From the NCBI GenBank assembly GCA_019637875.1, contig JAHBUW010000016.1, forward strand, positions 1-64,000: a stretch of DNA of 64,000 nucleotides, given 5' to 3'. Positions within the stretch are counted from its first letter, which is position 1. Every line of letters begins with the position of its first letter. The stretch comes from Pseudobdellovibrionaceae bacterium (lineage in GTDB: Bacteria > Bdellovibrionota > Bdellovibrionia > Bdellovibrionales > Bdellovibrionaceae). Below, piece by piece: positions 1-9,118 of the stretch. The notes under the pieces are model-generated. The model made no database searches. It saw only the letters and a list, made by a program, of their open reading frames with translations, and had not been told where the DNA came from. The translations under genes were made by a program, and so were the position numbers.

Positions 1-353
1 GCCCACTCCGAGCGGGATTCTTTCAAGACTTCATCGAGCGCGATGATTTCCAGACAGAAGGTGCGCACGTCGCGAATTTCGAGAACTCTTAAGACCGCGC
101 GCTTTTTCACGCGCGCGTACCAGGGTTCGAAGAAGTCCAGGCTTTCCATGAAGGGGCGTTTGCCGGTGGAGAGGATCTCGACGGCGTCGAAAACTTTCCG
201 CAGCGCCCGTTCGGCTTCAAGTTTGGAGCGGCAGGGACCGAGCTGGGCGATTTGCAATTTCGCGGTGCCGCTCGTGGCGAAGCCTTCGATGCGGCCGAGC
301 ACCGCGGGCCAATCGAGTTCGTTCAGTTCAGGTGATTTGATTTCATTTTTCAT
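1..353 (-). CDS. mutS2: endonuclease MutS2, N-terminal part (cut by window edge)
   Basis: The minus strand reads open from an ATG at 353 to the left edge, giving 117 residues with no stop. The translation starts MKNEIKSPELNELDWPAVLG and continues with a helical segment of the kind found at the N-terminus of MutS2 (LDW..VL.RI..FATSG.AK.QI..L.P, then an AERAL..V.DAVEIL stretch). MutS2 proteins are MutS homologues with a C-terminal Smr nuclease; they act on branched DNA or on stalled ribosomes. The ATPase and Smr domains would lie outside the window. The gene starts 3 bases after the lnt stop, so the two are probably cotranscribed. The call rests on the N-terminal pattern only. Confidence 0.68.
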   Translation of the reverse strand, partial: MKNEIKSPELNELDWPAVLGRIEGFATSGTAKLQIAQLGPCRSKLEAERALRKVFDAVEILSTGKRPFMESLDFFEPWYARVKKRAVLRVLEIRDVRTFCLEIIALDEVLKESRSEW

Positions 354-356
354 AAA

Positions 357-1937
357 TTAAAACTTGGGTTCCTTTCGGCGTCCCGCAAGTCCGGCGATGA
401 GGGCGATCAGCAGAAGCACCACGGGGAAATACGCCCCGTAGCGGATGTAGAAGGTTTGGTGAGTGGTGGTGCGATACGGGATCTCGAAGACCGAGGCCCA
501 CTCTTCGAAGGTCGGCGAACGTTGCAGCTGCGTGCCGTCGGCGAGAATCGCGGTGGTTATGCCCGTGTTCGTCGAACGCACGAGCGGACGACGCGCCTCC
601 ACGCCGCGCGCGAGCGTCATGATCATGTGCTGGCGCGGTTCGAAGCCGGGACCGAACCAAGAGTCGTTGGTCAGGTTGACCAGGACTTCCGCGCCCTTTC
701 GCACGAGCGCCTCGGTGAAATCGGGGTACAGGCTTTCGTAACAGATCTGCGGACCGATCTTCAGCTCGCCGTACTGGAAGAGCGTGGGGCCCGAACCGCG
801 ACCGAAGCCGGGACCGCCGGGATTGATTTTTTTGAGGTAAGGGAACATCTCGCCGAAGGGCACGTACTCGCCGAACGCGAGCAGATAGGTTTTGTGATAA
901 CCCGGCGACAGCGGCGTGCCGTCGGGTTGGTAAAGGAACATGCCGTTGTACTCGCGGCGATTCGCCGCGCCGGGAAGATCGTTCGCGTAAGAGCCGGTCA
1001 GAATCGGGATCTGGATCTCTTGCACGAATTTGACGAGCTCGCTGTTGTAGTAGCGATGGGCATTGTGCGCGCCCAGAAAATCCGGATACGCGCTTTCCGG
1101 CCAGACGATCAGATCGACGTTTCCGTTCTGCGCGAGGCCCTGCCGGGTCAGGCGGAAGTAACGGTCCTTGATGTCGGCTTGAAAGCCCGCGCCCTTTTCG
1201 GCCATGACTTTTTCGAGGTTCCCGATGTTCGCCTGGACCTGCAGGACCCGCAGCGTTTTGTCCGCACCGGTTTTCCAGGGCGCGCCGTGCTGCTGGCCCC
1301 AGAAGTTCAACGCGACGAACAGAAGCACGAGCCCACCGACACCGCCCACCCAGAGATGATGGGGACGACGGCGAATCATGCCGGCGATGAAGGCGTTCGC
1401 CAGATGCAGGCCGAGGCTCAGCCCCAAAAACCCCACGACGTCGGCGAATTGGAAGATGGGAAACTCGGCCCACAGAAGCGGGTAACCCAAGTTCCACGGA
1501 AAGAGCGAGGGCCAGAGCGTCTCGCCCGCGTTTTGGAAAACGGCGAACAGGACGAAGAGCGCGCCCGCGCGCAGCGGCCACTTCGAGTCGATCCACTTCG
1601 CGAGCAGGCACGCAAAGGGAATGTAAAGATGCACGAAGCTCGCAAAGCCCAGCAGCGCAAGAATCGCGATGGGCCAGGGAAGATAGCCGAATTCGTGGGC
1701 GACGTAAGCAATCCAGTGAAAGCCGATCAGCGACAGGATGAACTGCGCGACCCATGCCTTCCAGAACACTTTTTTCAGTGAGGTTTCATGACGGAGATCC
1801 AGCCACAAGGGCACCCAGCAAAACGCCAGAGCCCAAGGTGGGAGCGGGATATACGAGGTTCCCATCATGAATCCCGACAGAATTGACCAGCGATAATTCT
1901 TGAAAAAGAGGCCGAGACGCACGATGATCTGAGGCAT
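357..1937 (-). CDS. lnt: apolipoprotein N-acyltransferase
   Basis: A 526-residue polytopic inner-membrane protein that adds the third acyl chain to the N-terminal Cys of lipoproteins. Several hydrophobic segments fill the first 220 residues and a nitrilase-like domain follows. The catalytic triad is visible as Glu281 in VWPESAYPDF, Lys349 in YHKTYLLAFGEYVPFG and Cys399 in GPQICYESLYPDF, in the usual order and spacing. The open frame extends to 2063, but I place the start at the ATG at 1937 (MPQIIVRLGLFFKN). The upstream 42 residues are non-hydrophobic, look unrelated to the family and overlap the divergent gene at 2048. A functional Lnt fits the many predicted lipoproteins in this window. mutS2 follows directly. 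Confidence 0.95.
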   Translation of the reverse strand: MPQIIVRLGLFFKNYRWSILSGFMMGTSYIPLPPWALAFCWVPLWLDLRHETSLKKVFWKAWVAQFILSLIGFHWIAYVAHEFGYLPWPIAILALLGFASFVHLYIPFACLLAKWIDSKWPLRAGALFVLFAVFQNAGETLWPSLFPWNLGYPLLWAEFPIFQFADVVGFLGLSLGLHLANAFIAGMIRRRPHHLWVGGVGGLVLLFVALNFWGQQHGAPWKTGADKTLRVLQVQANIGNLEKVMAEKGAGFQADIKDRYFRLTRQGLAQNGNVDLIVWPESAYPDFLGAHNAHRYYNSELVKFVQEIQIPILTGSYANDLPGAANRREYNGMFLYQPDGTPLSPGYHKTYLLAFGEYVPFGEMFPYLKKINPGGPGFGRGSGPTLFQYGELKIGPQICYESLYPDFTEALVRKGAEVLVNLTNDSWFGPGFEPRQHMIMTLARGVEARRPLVRSTNTGITTAILADGTQLQRSPTFEEWASVFEIPYRTTTHQTFYIRYGAYFPVVLLLIALIAGLAGRRKEPKF

Positions 1938-2047
1938 GGCCTTCAAGGTAGGGTCTTGACCCTCCAAACTCAAGCTTCCTTCGGAGTACGAAACTGGAAA
2001 ATCTCGAGCTTCCGAAATTCTCAAAATCGCGGACTTATCTGCACCCC

Positions 2048-2812
2048 TTGTTCCTGCGAACACGGTGTCCGCATTGTCAGAAGCTCTACAGGATCGACAC
2101 CCGCGACATCAAATCCAGCGAGCCGCACTTCGACTGCCTGGTTTGCGAGACGACTTTCGGTTTCGCGTACCCCGCGGAAAATCCGCTCAATGTGAAAGCG
2201 AAAATCGTCAAAGCGGCACTTCTCCCCTCGGAAAAAGTGACCGAGACGCGTCCGCTCGACGTGAAGTCGTGCCCGAAGTGCAATACGCTCAACGCGAAAG
2301 GCAGCGCGCAGTGCGGTCGCTGCGGCGTCATCTTCGCCCAGCTCGAGAATCTGCCGCTCGACGCGAAGACGGGAGCGCTGCCGAGCCTCGTGCGCGCGTG
2401 GCAAGAGCTCATGGGCGATTACGACAACCTCGCCAAACATATGGCCTTCGTGCATCGCTGTGAAGATCTGCAGGCGTTGCCTTACGCGCTCAAAAAATAC
2501 CGCGACCTCAAGGACGTGCAGCCTCAGGATGAAATTGCCGACGAGATGCTGCATCGCGTTCTCGGAGGGCGCCTGAAGCGACCGGCGGCGTGGCTGTCGA
2601 AACATCCTGCGGTGAAGACTGCGCTGAGTCGCGTTCATTGGGCGCGGATTCGCAAAATTTCGCCGTGGGCGGTCTCGGGTCTATTGATTTTGCTGGGTTT
2701 AACGACACCGAGTTTGAAGAACCTCGCCGGCATCGGCGCGTCGCTTCTTTTTATCACCTTCGGTCTGCACCTCTTTTTCAAGGGACGTATTGAGTTATCC
2801 GACTTTTGGTGA
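2048..2812 (+). CDS. zinc-ribbon membrane protein, function unknown
   Basis: A 254-residue protein that starts with TTG. It has an N-terminal MJ0042-type zinc ribbon (CPHC at residues 7-10, then a second pair as CLVC), a second ribbon near residue 75 (CPKC..N.KGSAQCGRCG), a charged helical middle and two hydrophobic helices near the C-terminus (SPWAVSGLLILLGL and IGASLLFITFGLHLFF). The layout suggests a cytoplasmic metal-binding head anchored by a C-terminal membrane hairpin. Proteins with an MJ0042 ribbon and a membrane tail are frequent in deltaproteobacteria, but their roles are mostly unknown. The next gene starts 13 bases downstream, so the two probably form an operon. No ATG start fits better. 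Confidence 0.75.
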   Translation: MFLRTRCPHCQKLYRIDTRDIKSSEPHFDCLVCETTFGFAYPAENPLNVKAKIVKAALLPSEKVTETRPLDVKSCPKCNTLNAKGSAQCGRCGVIFAQLENLPLDAKTGALPSLVRAWQELMGDYDNLAKHMAFVHRCEDLQALPYALKKYRDLKDVQPQDEIADEMLHRVLGGRLKRPAAWLSKHPAVKTALSRVHWARIRKISPWAVSGLLILLGLTTPSLKNLAGIGASLLFITFGLHLFFKGRIELSDFW

Positions 2813-2825
2813 CAGCTTTTTGGGC

Positions 2826-3590
2826 ATGAATTTGTTCAGGGGCAAAATTCACCAGGCTTGGGTCCTCGTTTTCGCACTGAGTGCGAGCCTTTCTTCTGCG
2901 GCACAGGCGCCGACCGAAACTCCCATCACGCGGATCAAAGCGGATTATCTTTGCGCGCTCGGCGAGCGCGGTGAAGAGGTCGTGGGTTTCACCTTGGCCG
3001 GCCCCGGAGCGCCCGCGCGGGTGTGGCTCGGCATGGCCGACAACGACATGGGACTTGAGCCCGAGGTGAGTTCGTTCACCTACGCCGCGTGCGCGGGCTG
3101 CTTTACGGTGTCCGCACGCTACAGCTTTTCGGGTGGACTCAATCTTTTGCATTTCGAAACGGTCGACGAGAATGCGAACTTCATCGCGGGCCCGTGGCCG
3201 CCGCGTCCGCCCGAAGCGGTCGTGAATCCCGATCAGGAAGAGCCCATCGAACTTCCCGAAGAGCCCGGTGAAAATCTGTGGCGGCCTTTTTGGATCGTGG
3301 CTCCGAACGCGGTCGACTGCGATCTGCCGCCGGGCATGGAGCTTCCGCCGGAATGTCGTCAAGACGATCCCTGCGACGTTCCGCCCGGGATGGAGCCGCC
3401 GCCGGAGTGTCGCGGGGACGACGACCGTCCGCCGGGCTCGGATCCTTGGCCCGAGCCCACGCCGACCCCCACTCCGGAAGAGCCGGTCACGCCCGTGGGG
3501 CCGCCCCTGCGCGTCCGCTATTACGAGACGAGCGCCGATGGCGCCCGCATCTTGTTCCAGAGCCAAGGACTGTGTCGGTCCACGCGTTAA
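2826..3590 (+). CDS. secreted proline-rich protein, unknown function
   Basis: 254 residues from the ATG at 2826. I preferred this to an upstream in-frame start at 2790 because it puts a signal peptide at the N-terminus (MNLFRGKIHQAWVLVFALSA, Ala-rich cleavage region near residue 27). The mature part has an all-beta-looking N-terminal half with several Cys. Residues about 165-220 hold an imperfect repeat of the type (D)xPPGMExPPEC, then an acidic stretch and a TPTPTP linker before about 30 C-terminal residues. The paired PPEC units suggest surface exposure. The stop lies 30 bases from the stop of the convergent phosphoesterase gene. I do not recognise a family. Confidence 0.75.
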   Translation: MNLFRGKIHQAWVLVFALSASLSSAAQAPTETPITRIKADYLCALGERGEEVVGFTLAGPGAPARVWLGMADNDMGLEPEVSSFTYAACAGCFTVSARYSFSGGLNLLHFETVDENANFIAGPWPPRPPEAVVNPDQEEPIELPEEPGENLWRPFWIVAPNAVDCDLPPGMELPPECRQDDPCDVPPGMEPPPECRGDDDRPPGSDPWPEPTPTPTPEEPVTPVGPPLRVRYYETSADGARILFQSQGLCRSTR

Positions 3591-3620
3591 GTGAAGACGG
3601 CGCCGCCGTCGTAGAATCCT

Positions 3621-4478
3621 TTAGCTTTCGCTATCCGTGAACGCCGCCGCTTCGCCTCCGGGCACCGGGGCGGGGCTGGCGGGATTTCCGCGCAGCACTT
3701 GACTGCGGTCCTGCGTGCGCCGGAAGTCGCCCGCCGAGGCGTCGTAGTCGTAGACCTGCACGTGGATTTCGTCATCGCGCAGCTCGATCACGTTGAACGA
3801 GTTCGGCTCCTCACGCGTGCGCACCGAAACGCCGGTGCCGGCTTTGATTTCGAGCGGGAAGAGCTCATTGGGATCGTGCGCGCGGCGGAAGACGCCGAAG
3901 CGGTGATTGTGCCCCGACAGGATCAGGTGCGGCTTCATCGCGAGCACGCGTTCGCGGCGTTCGTCGTACTTTTGTAAAAGTATTTTCGATTCGAACATCG
4001 AGTGGTGGGTCAAAACGATTTTGAAGCGGGGATCGTTCGCGACCTCGGGATAACCGATCTCGAAGCGCGAGATCTGCTTGTTCGAGAGTCGCCCTTCCTT
4101 CACGGACCAGCGGTCTTGCGTGTTCAGTCCCAGAACCAAAATCTCATCGTCTTCGAAAACGTCCTTTACCAGCGGTGCGATATAGCGGCGGTAACGCGAA
4201 AGCGGCGTGAGGAACCGCAGAAAAGGCAGATGCATCGGCATGTCGTGGTTGCCGGGAATCGCCACGATGTGCGGTACGTCCAGACGGCGCAAGAAAGAGG
4301 CGGCCTCGCGGAATTGATGAAGGGTCGCGCGCTGGGTGAAGTCCCCGGTGATCAGGACGACGTCGAATTGGGGTTGCGCCCGTGCGATGAAGCGCTCAAA
4401 CGCCGCGATGATACGCTCGTCGGTACGGCCAAAATGCAGATCCGAAACGTGGATGAATTGTCGATTGGGAAAAGCCAA
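3621..4478 (-). CDS. calcineurin-like metallophosphoesterase
   Basis: 285 residues with all five metallophosphoesterase motifs in order: DLH in HVSDLHFG, GDFTQ (GDxx), GNHD, the lone His in LTHHSM, and GHNH (GHxH). These bind a di-metal centre that hydrolyses phosphomonoesters or phosphodiesters. The compact size and motif spacing resemble CpdA/Icc-type cyclic-nucleotide phosphodiesterases, but the substrate cannot be read from the sequence. There is no signal peptide, so it is probably cytoplasmic. The C-terminal 25 residues are a low-complexity Pro/Ala tail. It is transcribed toward the secreted-protein gene at 2826, with a 30-base gap holding only a 6-bp GACGGC/GCCGTC stem. Confidence 0.9.
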   Translation of the reverse strand: MAFPNRQFIHVSDLHFGRTDERIIAAFERFIARAQPQFDVVLITGDFTQRATLHQFREAASFLRRLDVPHIVAIPGNHDMPMHLPFLRFLTPLSRYRRYIAPLVKDVFEDDEILVLGLNTQDRWSVKEGRLSNKQISRFEIGYPEVANDPRFKIVLTHHSMFESKILLQKYDERRERVLAMKPHLILSGHNHRFGVFRRAHDPNELFPLEIKAGTGVSVRTREEPNSFNVIELRDDEIHVQVYDYDASAGDFRRTQDRSQVLRGNPASPAPVPGGEAAAFTDSES

Positions 4479-4575
4479 GGGCGCGTCCTCCTTCCGTCGT
4501 TTTAGACCGGGTGAAGCGCGCCCTCAAGCAGACGTTCGCGCGAGTGGAAAATCGCGCCAGATCCCGTTGGTCCCG

Positions 4576-5955
4576 TTATTGCGTCTCGCCCAGACGGTTG
4601 CCCGCGTTCGACTCGCCGCCGAGCGCGTCCATCAGCGATTTGCCGAAAGTCGCGATTTTGGAAGTGGGCTCCATCCCTTGACCCGCGTCCATCGTGTAGG
4701 ACTGAGTCGAAGAGGCCGAAGCGACGCCCGAAGCGGTCACGCCCGCGTCAAGCATGGTGAGCGCTTTGTACAGGTTCAGACGGCGCGAGGTGCGCGTCTT
4801 CGCGATCAGCGCGGCGTTCGAGTCACCCGTCGACAACACGTACTTCTTGACCTGACCGACCGAGAAGTCCGTGTGGTGCGCCATGACCAGAACCGCCGCG
4901 CCGGTGACGAACGCGGTCGCCTGCGAAGTGCCCGTCATGTAACCGTAGTTCGAGCCGGGCAGAGTCGACAGAATGTTTTGTCCCGGCGCCGCGAGGTCCA
5001 CGGTTTCGACGCCGTAATTCGACGACGAGAGGACTTCGGTCTTGGGATCGATCGCGGTGACCGAGATGATGTTATCCAAACCGTAGTCGGCGGGATAGTA
5101 CTTGTGGTGATCCGAGTTCGAACGTTCGTTCCCCGCCGCCGCGACAAAGAGGATGCCTTGGTTGCGCGCCTCTTGGATGGCCGCTTTCTCTTCCGCCGAG
5201 AATTCGGTTCCGCCGCCCGAGTAATTGATGATGTTCGCCTTCATTTTGATGGCGTAACGGATCGACTCGATCGTGTTCTTCAAGTTGTCGGTGTTCGGAA
5301 CTTTGGGATCGAAATACTTCAGGACCATCAGGCTGACGTTCGGGGCGATGCCCGCGATGCCCTTACCGTTACCGGCCTGCGCGCCGACGATACCCGCGAT
5401 GTGGGTGCCGTGACCGTGGTTGTCGGTCAGGTCGCCGTTGTTCGAAACGAAGTTCCAGCCGTGCACGTCGTCTTTGAAACCGTTGCCGTCGTCGTCGATG
5501 CCGTTGATCGACTTGTTACATTCTTTGATCGAGAGGGCTTTCGTTTCGGGCATACCTTTACAGTAGTCGTTTTGCACGACGCCGACTTCGCCTTCGTTTT
5601 TCCAGATATTGAGCGCGAGGTCCTCGTGATCGACATCGGCGCCCGTATCGATGACGGCGACCACGATGCGGTCCGAACCTTTCGAGATTTCCCAAGCCTT
5701 CGCGGCTTCGGATTTTTTGAAGCCCCAGGCTTGATTGATCGCCGGATCGTTCAGGGCGACGGTTTGCTCCATCACGGGCTTCTGGGACTTCTGACCTTTA
5801 TCGGCCAAGTCGAGGGGGCGTTCGCCTTGATCGGCCACTTGTTCGGTGACGTTCACGCCGTGATCGAAGGTCTGACGCTTCATCACGAGCGATCCCATAC
5901 CCAGAAGGCCAATCGAGCTCACCGCAACCACAACCACAATCCGAATGTCTTTCAC
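4576..5955 (-). CDS. subtilisin-like S8 serine peptidase, exported
   Basis: 459 residues. An N-terminal hydrophobic segment (residues 5-24) serves as signal or anchor, then a propeptide-like stretch to about residue 70. The catalytic triad is Asp103 (AVIDTGADVDHED), His182 (NHGHGTHIAGIVG) and Ser344 (MTGTSQATAFVTGAA). The oxyanion Asn276 sits in AAAGNE. A 50-residue insertion between Asp103 and His182 carries three Cys and an acidic NGIDDDGNGFKDD loop that looks calcium-binding. The Ser block reads GTSQATAFV where GTSMATP is usual, so the conserved Pro is replaced by Phe. About 60 residues follow the catalytic domain. It stands alone between a hairpin-rich gap upstream and the phosphoesterase. 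Confidence 0.93.
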   Translation of the reverse strand: MKDIRIVVVVAVSSIGLLGMGSLVMKRQTFDHGVNVTEQVADQGERPLDLADKGQKSQKPVMEQTVALNDPAINQAWGFKKSEAAKAWEISKGSDRIVVAVIDTGADVDHEDLALNIWKNEGEVGVVQNDYCKGMPETKALSIKECNKSINGIDDDGNGFKDDVHGWNFVSNNGDLTDNHGHGTHIAGIVGAQAGNGKGIAGIAPNVSLMVLKYFDPKVPNTDNLKNTIESIRYAIKMKANIINYSGGGTEFSAEEKAAIQEARNQGILFVAAAGNERSNSDHHKYYPADYGLDNIISVTAIDPKTEVLSSSNYGVETVDLAAPGQNILSTLPGSNYGYMTGTSQATAFVTGAAVLVMAHHTDFSVGQVKKYVLSTGDSNAALIAKTRTSRRLNLYKALTMLDAGVTASGVASASSTQSYTMDAGQGMEPTSKIATFGKSLMDALGGESNAGNRLGETQ

Positions 5956-6370
5956 TTGAAGCCCCCTGGATCGTCCACGACCCGACAGCAGTTACCGCTT
6001 TATAGAGCAAGGAGGGGGCCATGGTCGGGGTGACCAGTGGCTCGACTAAATAGCCAATTTCAGAAGGGAAAACGGATCGAAACAGAATGATCCAGTGTCG
6101 AAGTTGTGATTTTCCGTCGACGAACTTTGCGACAGCCTTCACAACTCCGTCTTAATTCGGGAATGCGCGCGTTTTTGTGTAACCGATATTCGCTCGGAAA
6201 AGGTGCGCATCAAATTGCGATGAGACACGAAAGTCGCCCGGCAGGCGACACGCCCGTCGGCGCGGCGGGGTCAGCTGGGCCGAGCGCGCGCTGAAGCGCG
6301 AAACGCGCCTTCCGGGCGCGTTTCGTGAAAGACGAATGAGAATGTCAATGAATCGCGGCGAGTGCCTCGA
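5956..6370. other. 415-base intergenic stretch with hairpins
   Basis: I find no convincing ORF here. The half near the S8 peptidase gene (5956-6200) presumably holds its promoter on the minus strand, though I see no clean box. The 6225-6330 part is rich in inverted repeats: GTCGCC/GGCGAC (6233-6249), CGCGC-TGAA-GCGCG (6286-6300) and a 10-bp stem GAAACGCGCC-TTCCG-GGCGCGTTTC (6300-6324). None is followed by a T-tract on either strand, so they are not classic terminators. They could be a structured RNA 3' end for slt or a small RNA. Confidence 0.4.
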
Positions 6371-6392
6371 TCAGAGAGAAGCGCTCTGATCG
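6368..6392 (-). repeat. 9-bp inverted repeat across the slt stop codon
   Basis: On the minus strand CGATCAGAG (6392-6384), a 7-base loop and CTCTGATCG (6376-6368) form a perfect 9-bp stem. It contains the last codons and the TGA stop (6373-6371) of the transglycosylase gene. There is no T-tract. It may shield the mRNA 3' end or slow the terminating ribosome. Confidence 0.5.
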
Positions 6393-9007
6393 CCCGCGGA
6401 ATGTTTGAATTTTTGCAGATCCGGTAGACACTCCGGCGGGAAAGCCAGCGCCATCTCGGGATTTGCGAGTCTTTTGTAGAAGATGTAGTTACGCAGAACG
6501 AGCTTCACGTAAGTGCGAGTCTCTTCATAGGCGATTTCTTCGATGAACTCGACGGGGTCCTCGCGGAAGCGCGACTTCAGCCAACCTTTGATCGCGCGGT
6601 CGTTGGCGTTGTAGCTCGCGATCGCCAGGATGAAGTTCCCGTCGTAACGGTCGAGTCCCTGGCGCAGCATCTTCGCGCCGACCGGGATGTTCAAATCGGG
6701 CCGGTAAAGATCGTCGTGCCCGCTCCACGCGATGCCGAGCTCTTTCGCCACGTTCTTCGCCTGCGTCGGCAGGATCTGCATCAAGCCCATCGCGTCCGCG
6801 AAGCTGCGCGCGTTCGGGTCGAACGCCGACTCTTGGCGGATGATCGAGAACACGAGTTCCGCCGGGATTTCCTGACGGTGCGCCGCCGATTTGATCGTCG
6901 GGGCGTAGTCCATCGGGAACAGCAGCTCCGGATGGTTCAGTAGTAAAGCTTCGCGTTGCGACTTTTCGATCTTGCCGATGGTAGCGAACAGCGGCAGGTA
7001 AAGCCCCGCGCGCGCGTAAGATTTCAAAAGCTCGAAACCTTGCTCGGTCGTGTAGTCCCAGCGCGATTCGAGCGCGAGTCCGTCCAGATATTTTTCGAGG
7101 ATCTTTTTTTCGCCCATCAAGTGCAGATCCGTGATCCACACCTTCTCGTCGATCGTCAAAGAGCGCAGCGCGGTTTTGGCCGGGGCCTCGGCCGCGGTCT
7201 CACGCGTCGCGAGTCCGGGCGCCACCGCGCCCGTCGGGAGCGCCGTTTGTCCACGAGCCGCCGGAGGCGGCTCAGAAGCTTTGCCCGCTGCAGGCGGCTC
7301 CGACACCTTGCCCGCCGGAGGCGGCTCCGAGCTGGTCGTTGCCGTGGGCTCCACCGCGCCGACGTCCGGTTTCACATTCGGGTCCGCGACCGCTTGGGTT
7401 CCGCCGTGTCCAGCGGCACCGCTGAGGTTCGGGTCGTGCAAGTTTGGATCTAGCGCGACGGCGTCGCCCGTCACGGTCTGCGCGCTGCTGGCGATCTCGT
7501 CGTCGAGTTTCGCGGCGGACTTCGCTTTTTCGAGCTCTTCGCGAAGCGCGTTCCAGCCTTTCAAGCTGTCCGCGCGCGAGGCGTTGATCGGCGGGATCAC
7601 GTGTTGCAGTTCGTGAAAGGCGATGAGTCCGTAATAACCGACGGGATCGTCGAAAGCCACTTGGCGGAAGACGAGCTGCGCGCGTTCGCCCTGGCCCGCC
7701 TTCGCGAGCGATTTACCCTGCCAGAAGCGGGCGCGCAATTGGTCGCCGGGTTCGGGCGCGTTCGCGGCCAGCGTTTCGAAAGCCGCGGCGGCCTCGATGT
7801 CCCGACCCAGGCGGCGCAGCGCCCACGCGCGGGACGCTTCGATTTTCACCCGCGAGGCTTTGTTCGAAAGACCGAGCGCTTTTTCGTAGTGGGCCAGCGC
7901 TTTCGCGAAGTTCGCGTCTTCTTCTTCCATGCGGCCGCGGATGAACTCGATCTCGAACAGTCGCGCCCCGCGCTTCGCGAAAAGCTTTTCCATGCGCGAC
8001 ATCGCCTTTTGCGCTTTGGCCTTCTGGCCGTCGGTCCACAGCGCGCGCACCCAGTAAAGGCCGCTGTCGAAGGCGAGGATCCACTCTTTGTTCTTCACGA
8101 GCCAGTCGTAGTACTTTTCGGATTCTTCCAGATGCTGCGGTTTATTCTGTTCGACCTTGAACGAGTTGCGGTGCGCCTGGAACGCGCGCCGCTGGTCATT
8201 GAACTTCGCGAACTTCGAGGTCATGACTTTGCGCAGGTACTCGCGACCTTTCGCGAACTCGCGCGCTTGGATCAGATCCTGGCCGACGTCGAGGTAGTCG
8301 CCGGCTTGCGGATTTTTCAGAAAGCGCGGCGCGAGTTTTTCCAGGTCGTGGCGTAGGCGCTTCGCCTCCTCGGGCAGGTTTTTGGTCTCGGCGATCTGCA
8401 CGGCCATTTCGAGCTGTTGGGTTTTTTCACGGAGATTGCGGTTCTCGCGAATTTTCGCCGACAGCAGCTCGAGGTAACGGGGCCACTTCTCTTGGCGTTC
8501 GGTCACGACCATCTCGGCGTCGTCTTTCAGCGCTTGCAGCGCCGGGAAGTGCGCGACGTCCACATCGTTCAAATTGTCGGTCGGCTTCACGAGCGCCGAG
8601 CACAAAGTCCAAAAGCGCAGCTTCGCGAATTCGCGGCGGTTGAAGTCCGCATCCTCGGCGAGTTTTTGAAATTCGGGGCAGGCCTCTTGATTGCCCAGGG
8701 TGAGCGCCCGGCGGTAGGCGTCGAGTTTCGCGCGGCGGGCTTTGGCGACGTGGATGTCGGGAAAGATCGACGACGCGTCTTCCGCGACCGAAGCGACTTC
8801 CCGGGCCTGCGGCAGAACGAACGACGGCCGCTCGCTCGGGGACCAGTTCAGAAAAGCGAGGGGCGCTTCGCCGTGGCCGACGTGGGGATCCATAGGGAGA
8901 AGGGCGGCGGGAATGCGGACGCCGTTCTCGGCGTACAGTGAAAGTCCCGATCCCAGGATCAAGAAAGACAGCACTAAAAAAGAAGATTTGCAGAGTCCAT
9001 TGCGCAT
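6371..9007 (-). CDS. Slt-type lytic murein transglycosylase with long helical N-terminal region
   Basis: 878 residues. A signal peptide (residues 1-26) is followed by about 470 residues of TPR-like alpha superhelix, a disordered Pro/Ala linker at about 500-615 (EPPPAGK repeats) and a C-terminal SLT domain. The catalytic Glu726 lies in SIIRQESAFDPNARS, followed by the family motifs AMGLMQILP, NIPVGAKML and AIASYNAND. The enzyme cleaves the MurNAc-GlcNAc bond of peptidoglycan to form 1,6-anhydro ends, in the periplasm. It is longer than E. coli Slt70 (about 620 residues) because of the linker and extra helices. The start is the ATG at 9007, directly before the signal peptide. The gene is monocistronic, with the htpX terminator upstream. 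Confidence 0.93.
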   Translation of the reverse strand: MRNGLCKSSFLVLSFLILGSGLSLYAENGVRIPAALLPMDPHVGHGEAPLAFLNWSPSERPSFVLPQAREVASVAEDASSIFPDIHVAKARRAKLDAYRRALTLGNQEACPEFQKLAEDADFNRREFAKLRFWTLCSALVKPTDNLNDVDVAHFPALQALKDDAEMVVTERQEKWPRYLELLSAKIRENRNLREKTQQLEMAVQIAETKNLPEEAKRLRHDLEKLAPRFLKNPQAGDYLDVGQDLIQAREFAKGREYLRKVMTSKFAKFNDQRRAFQAHRNSFKVEQNKPQHLEESEKYYDWLVKNKEWILAFDSGLYWVRALWTDGQKAKAQKAMSRMEKLFAKRGARLFEIEFIRGRMEEEDANFAKALAHYEKALGLSNKASRVKIEASRAWALRRLGRDIEAAAAFETLAANAPEPGDQLRARFWQGKSLAKAGQGERAQLVFRQVAFDDPVGYYGLIAFHELQHVIPPINASRADSLKGWNALREELEKAKSAAKLDDEIASSAQTVTGDAVALDPNLHDPNLSGAAGHGGTQAVADPNVKPDVGAVEPTATTSSEPPPAGKVSEPPAAGKASEPPPAARGQTALPTGAVAPGLATRETAAEAPAKTALRSLTIDEKVWITDLHLMGEKKILEKYLDGLALESRWDYTTEQGFELLKSYARAGLYLPLFATIGKIEKSQREALLLNHPELLFPMDYAPTIKSAAHRQEIPAELVFSIIRQESAFDPNARSFADAMGLMQILPTQAKNVAKELGIAWSGHDDLYRPDLNIPVGAKMLRQGLDRYDGNFILAIASYNANDRAIKGWLKSRFREDPVEFIEEIAYEETRTYVKLVLRNYIFYKRLANPEMALAFPPECLPDLQKFKHSAGDQSASL

Positions 9008-9063
9008 CCCTTCAAGGATAGACCGGGGGGAGCGGGGTCACAAGGGTGGGAAGCGCGGATATG

Positions 9064-9091
9064 AAAAAAGGGCCCTCTGGCGAGGACCCTT
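9064..9091 (-). terminator. rho-independent terminator of htpX
   Basis: On the minus strand AAGGGTCCTC-GCCA-GAGGGCCCTT forms a 10-bp stem with one mismatch, followed by a run of T (plus-strand A 9064-9069). It lies 28 bases after the htpX stop. Confidence 0.8.
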
Positions 9092-9118
9092 TCTTCGATT
9101 TGGCCGGTTAAGACGCGA

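Noticed and set aside
4336-6033. 565-residue plus-strand frame
   Set aside because: Antisense to the S8 peptidase and phosphoesterase genes; Arg-rich and without motifs.
6300-6324. 10-bp hairpin as an slt terminator
   Set aside because: The stem is perfect, but no T-tract follows on either strand, so I kept it only as part of the hairpin-rich gap.
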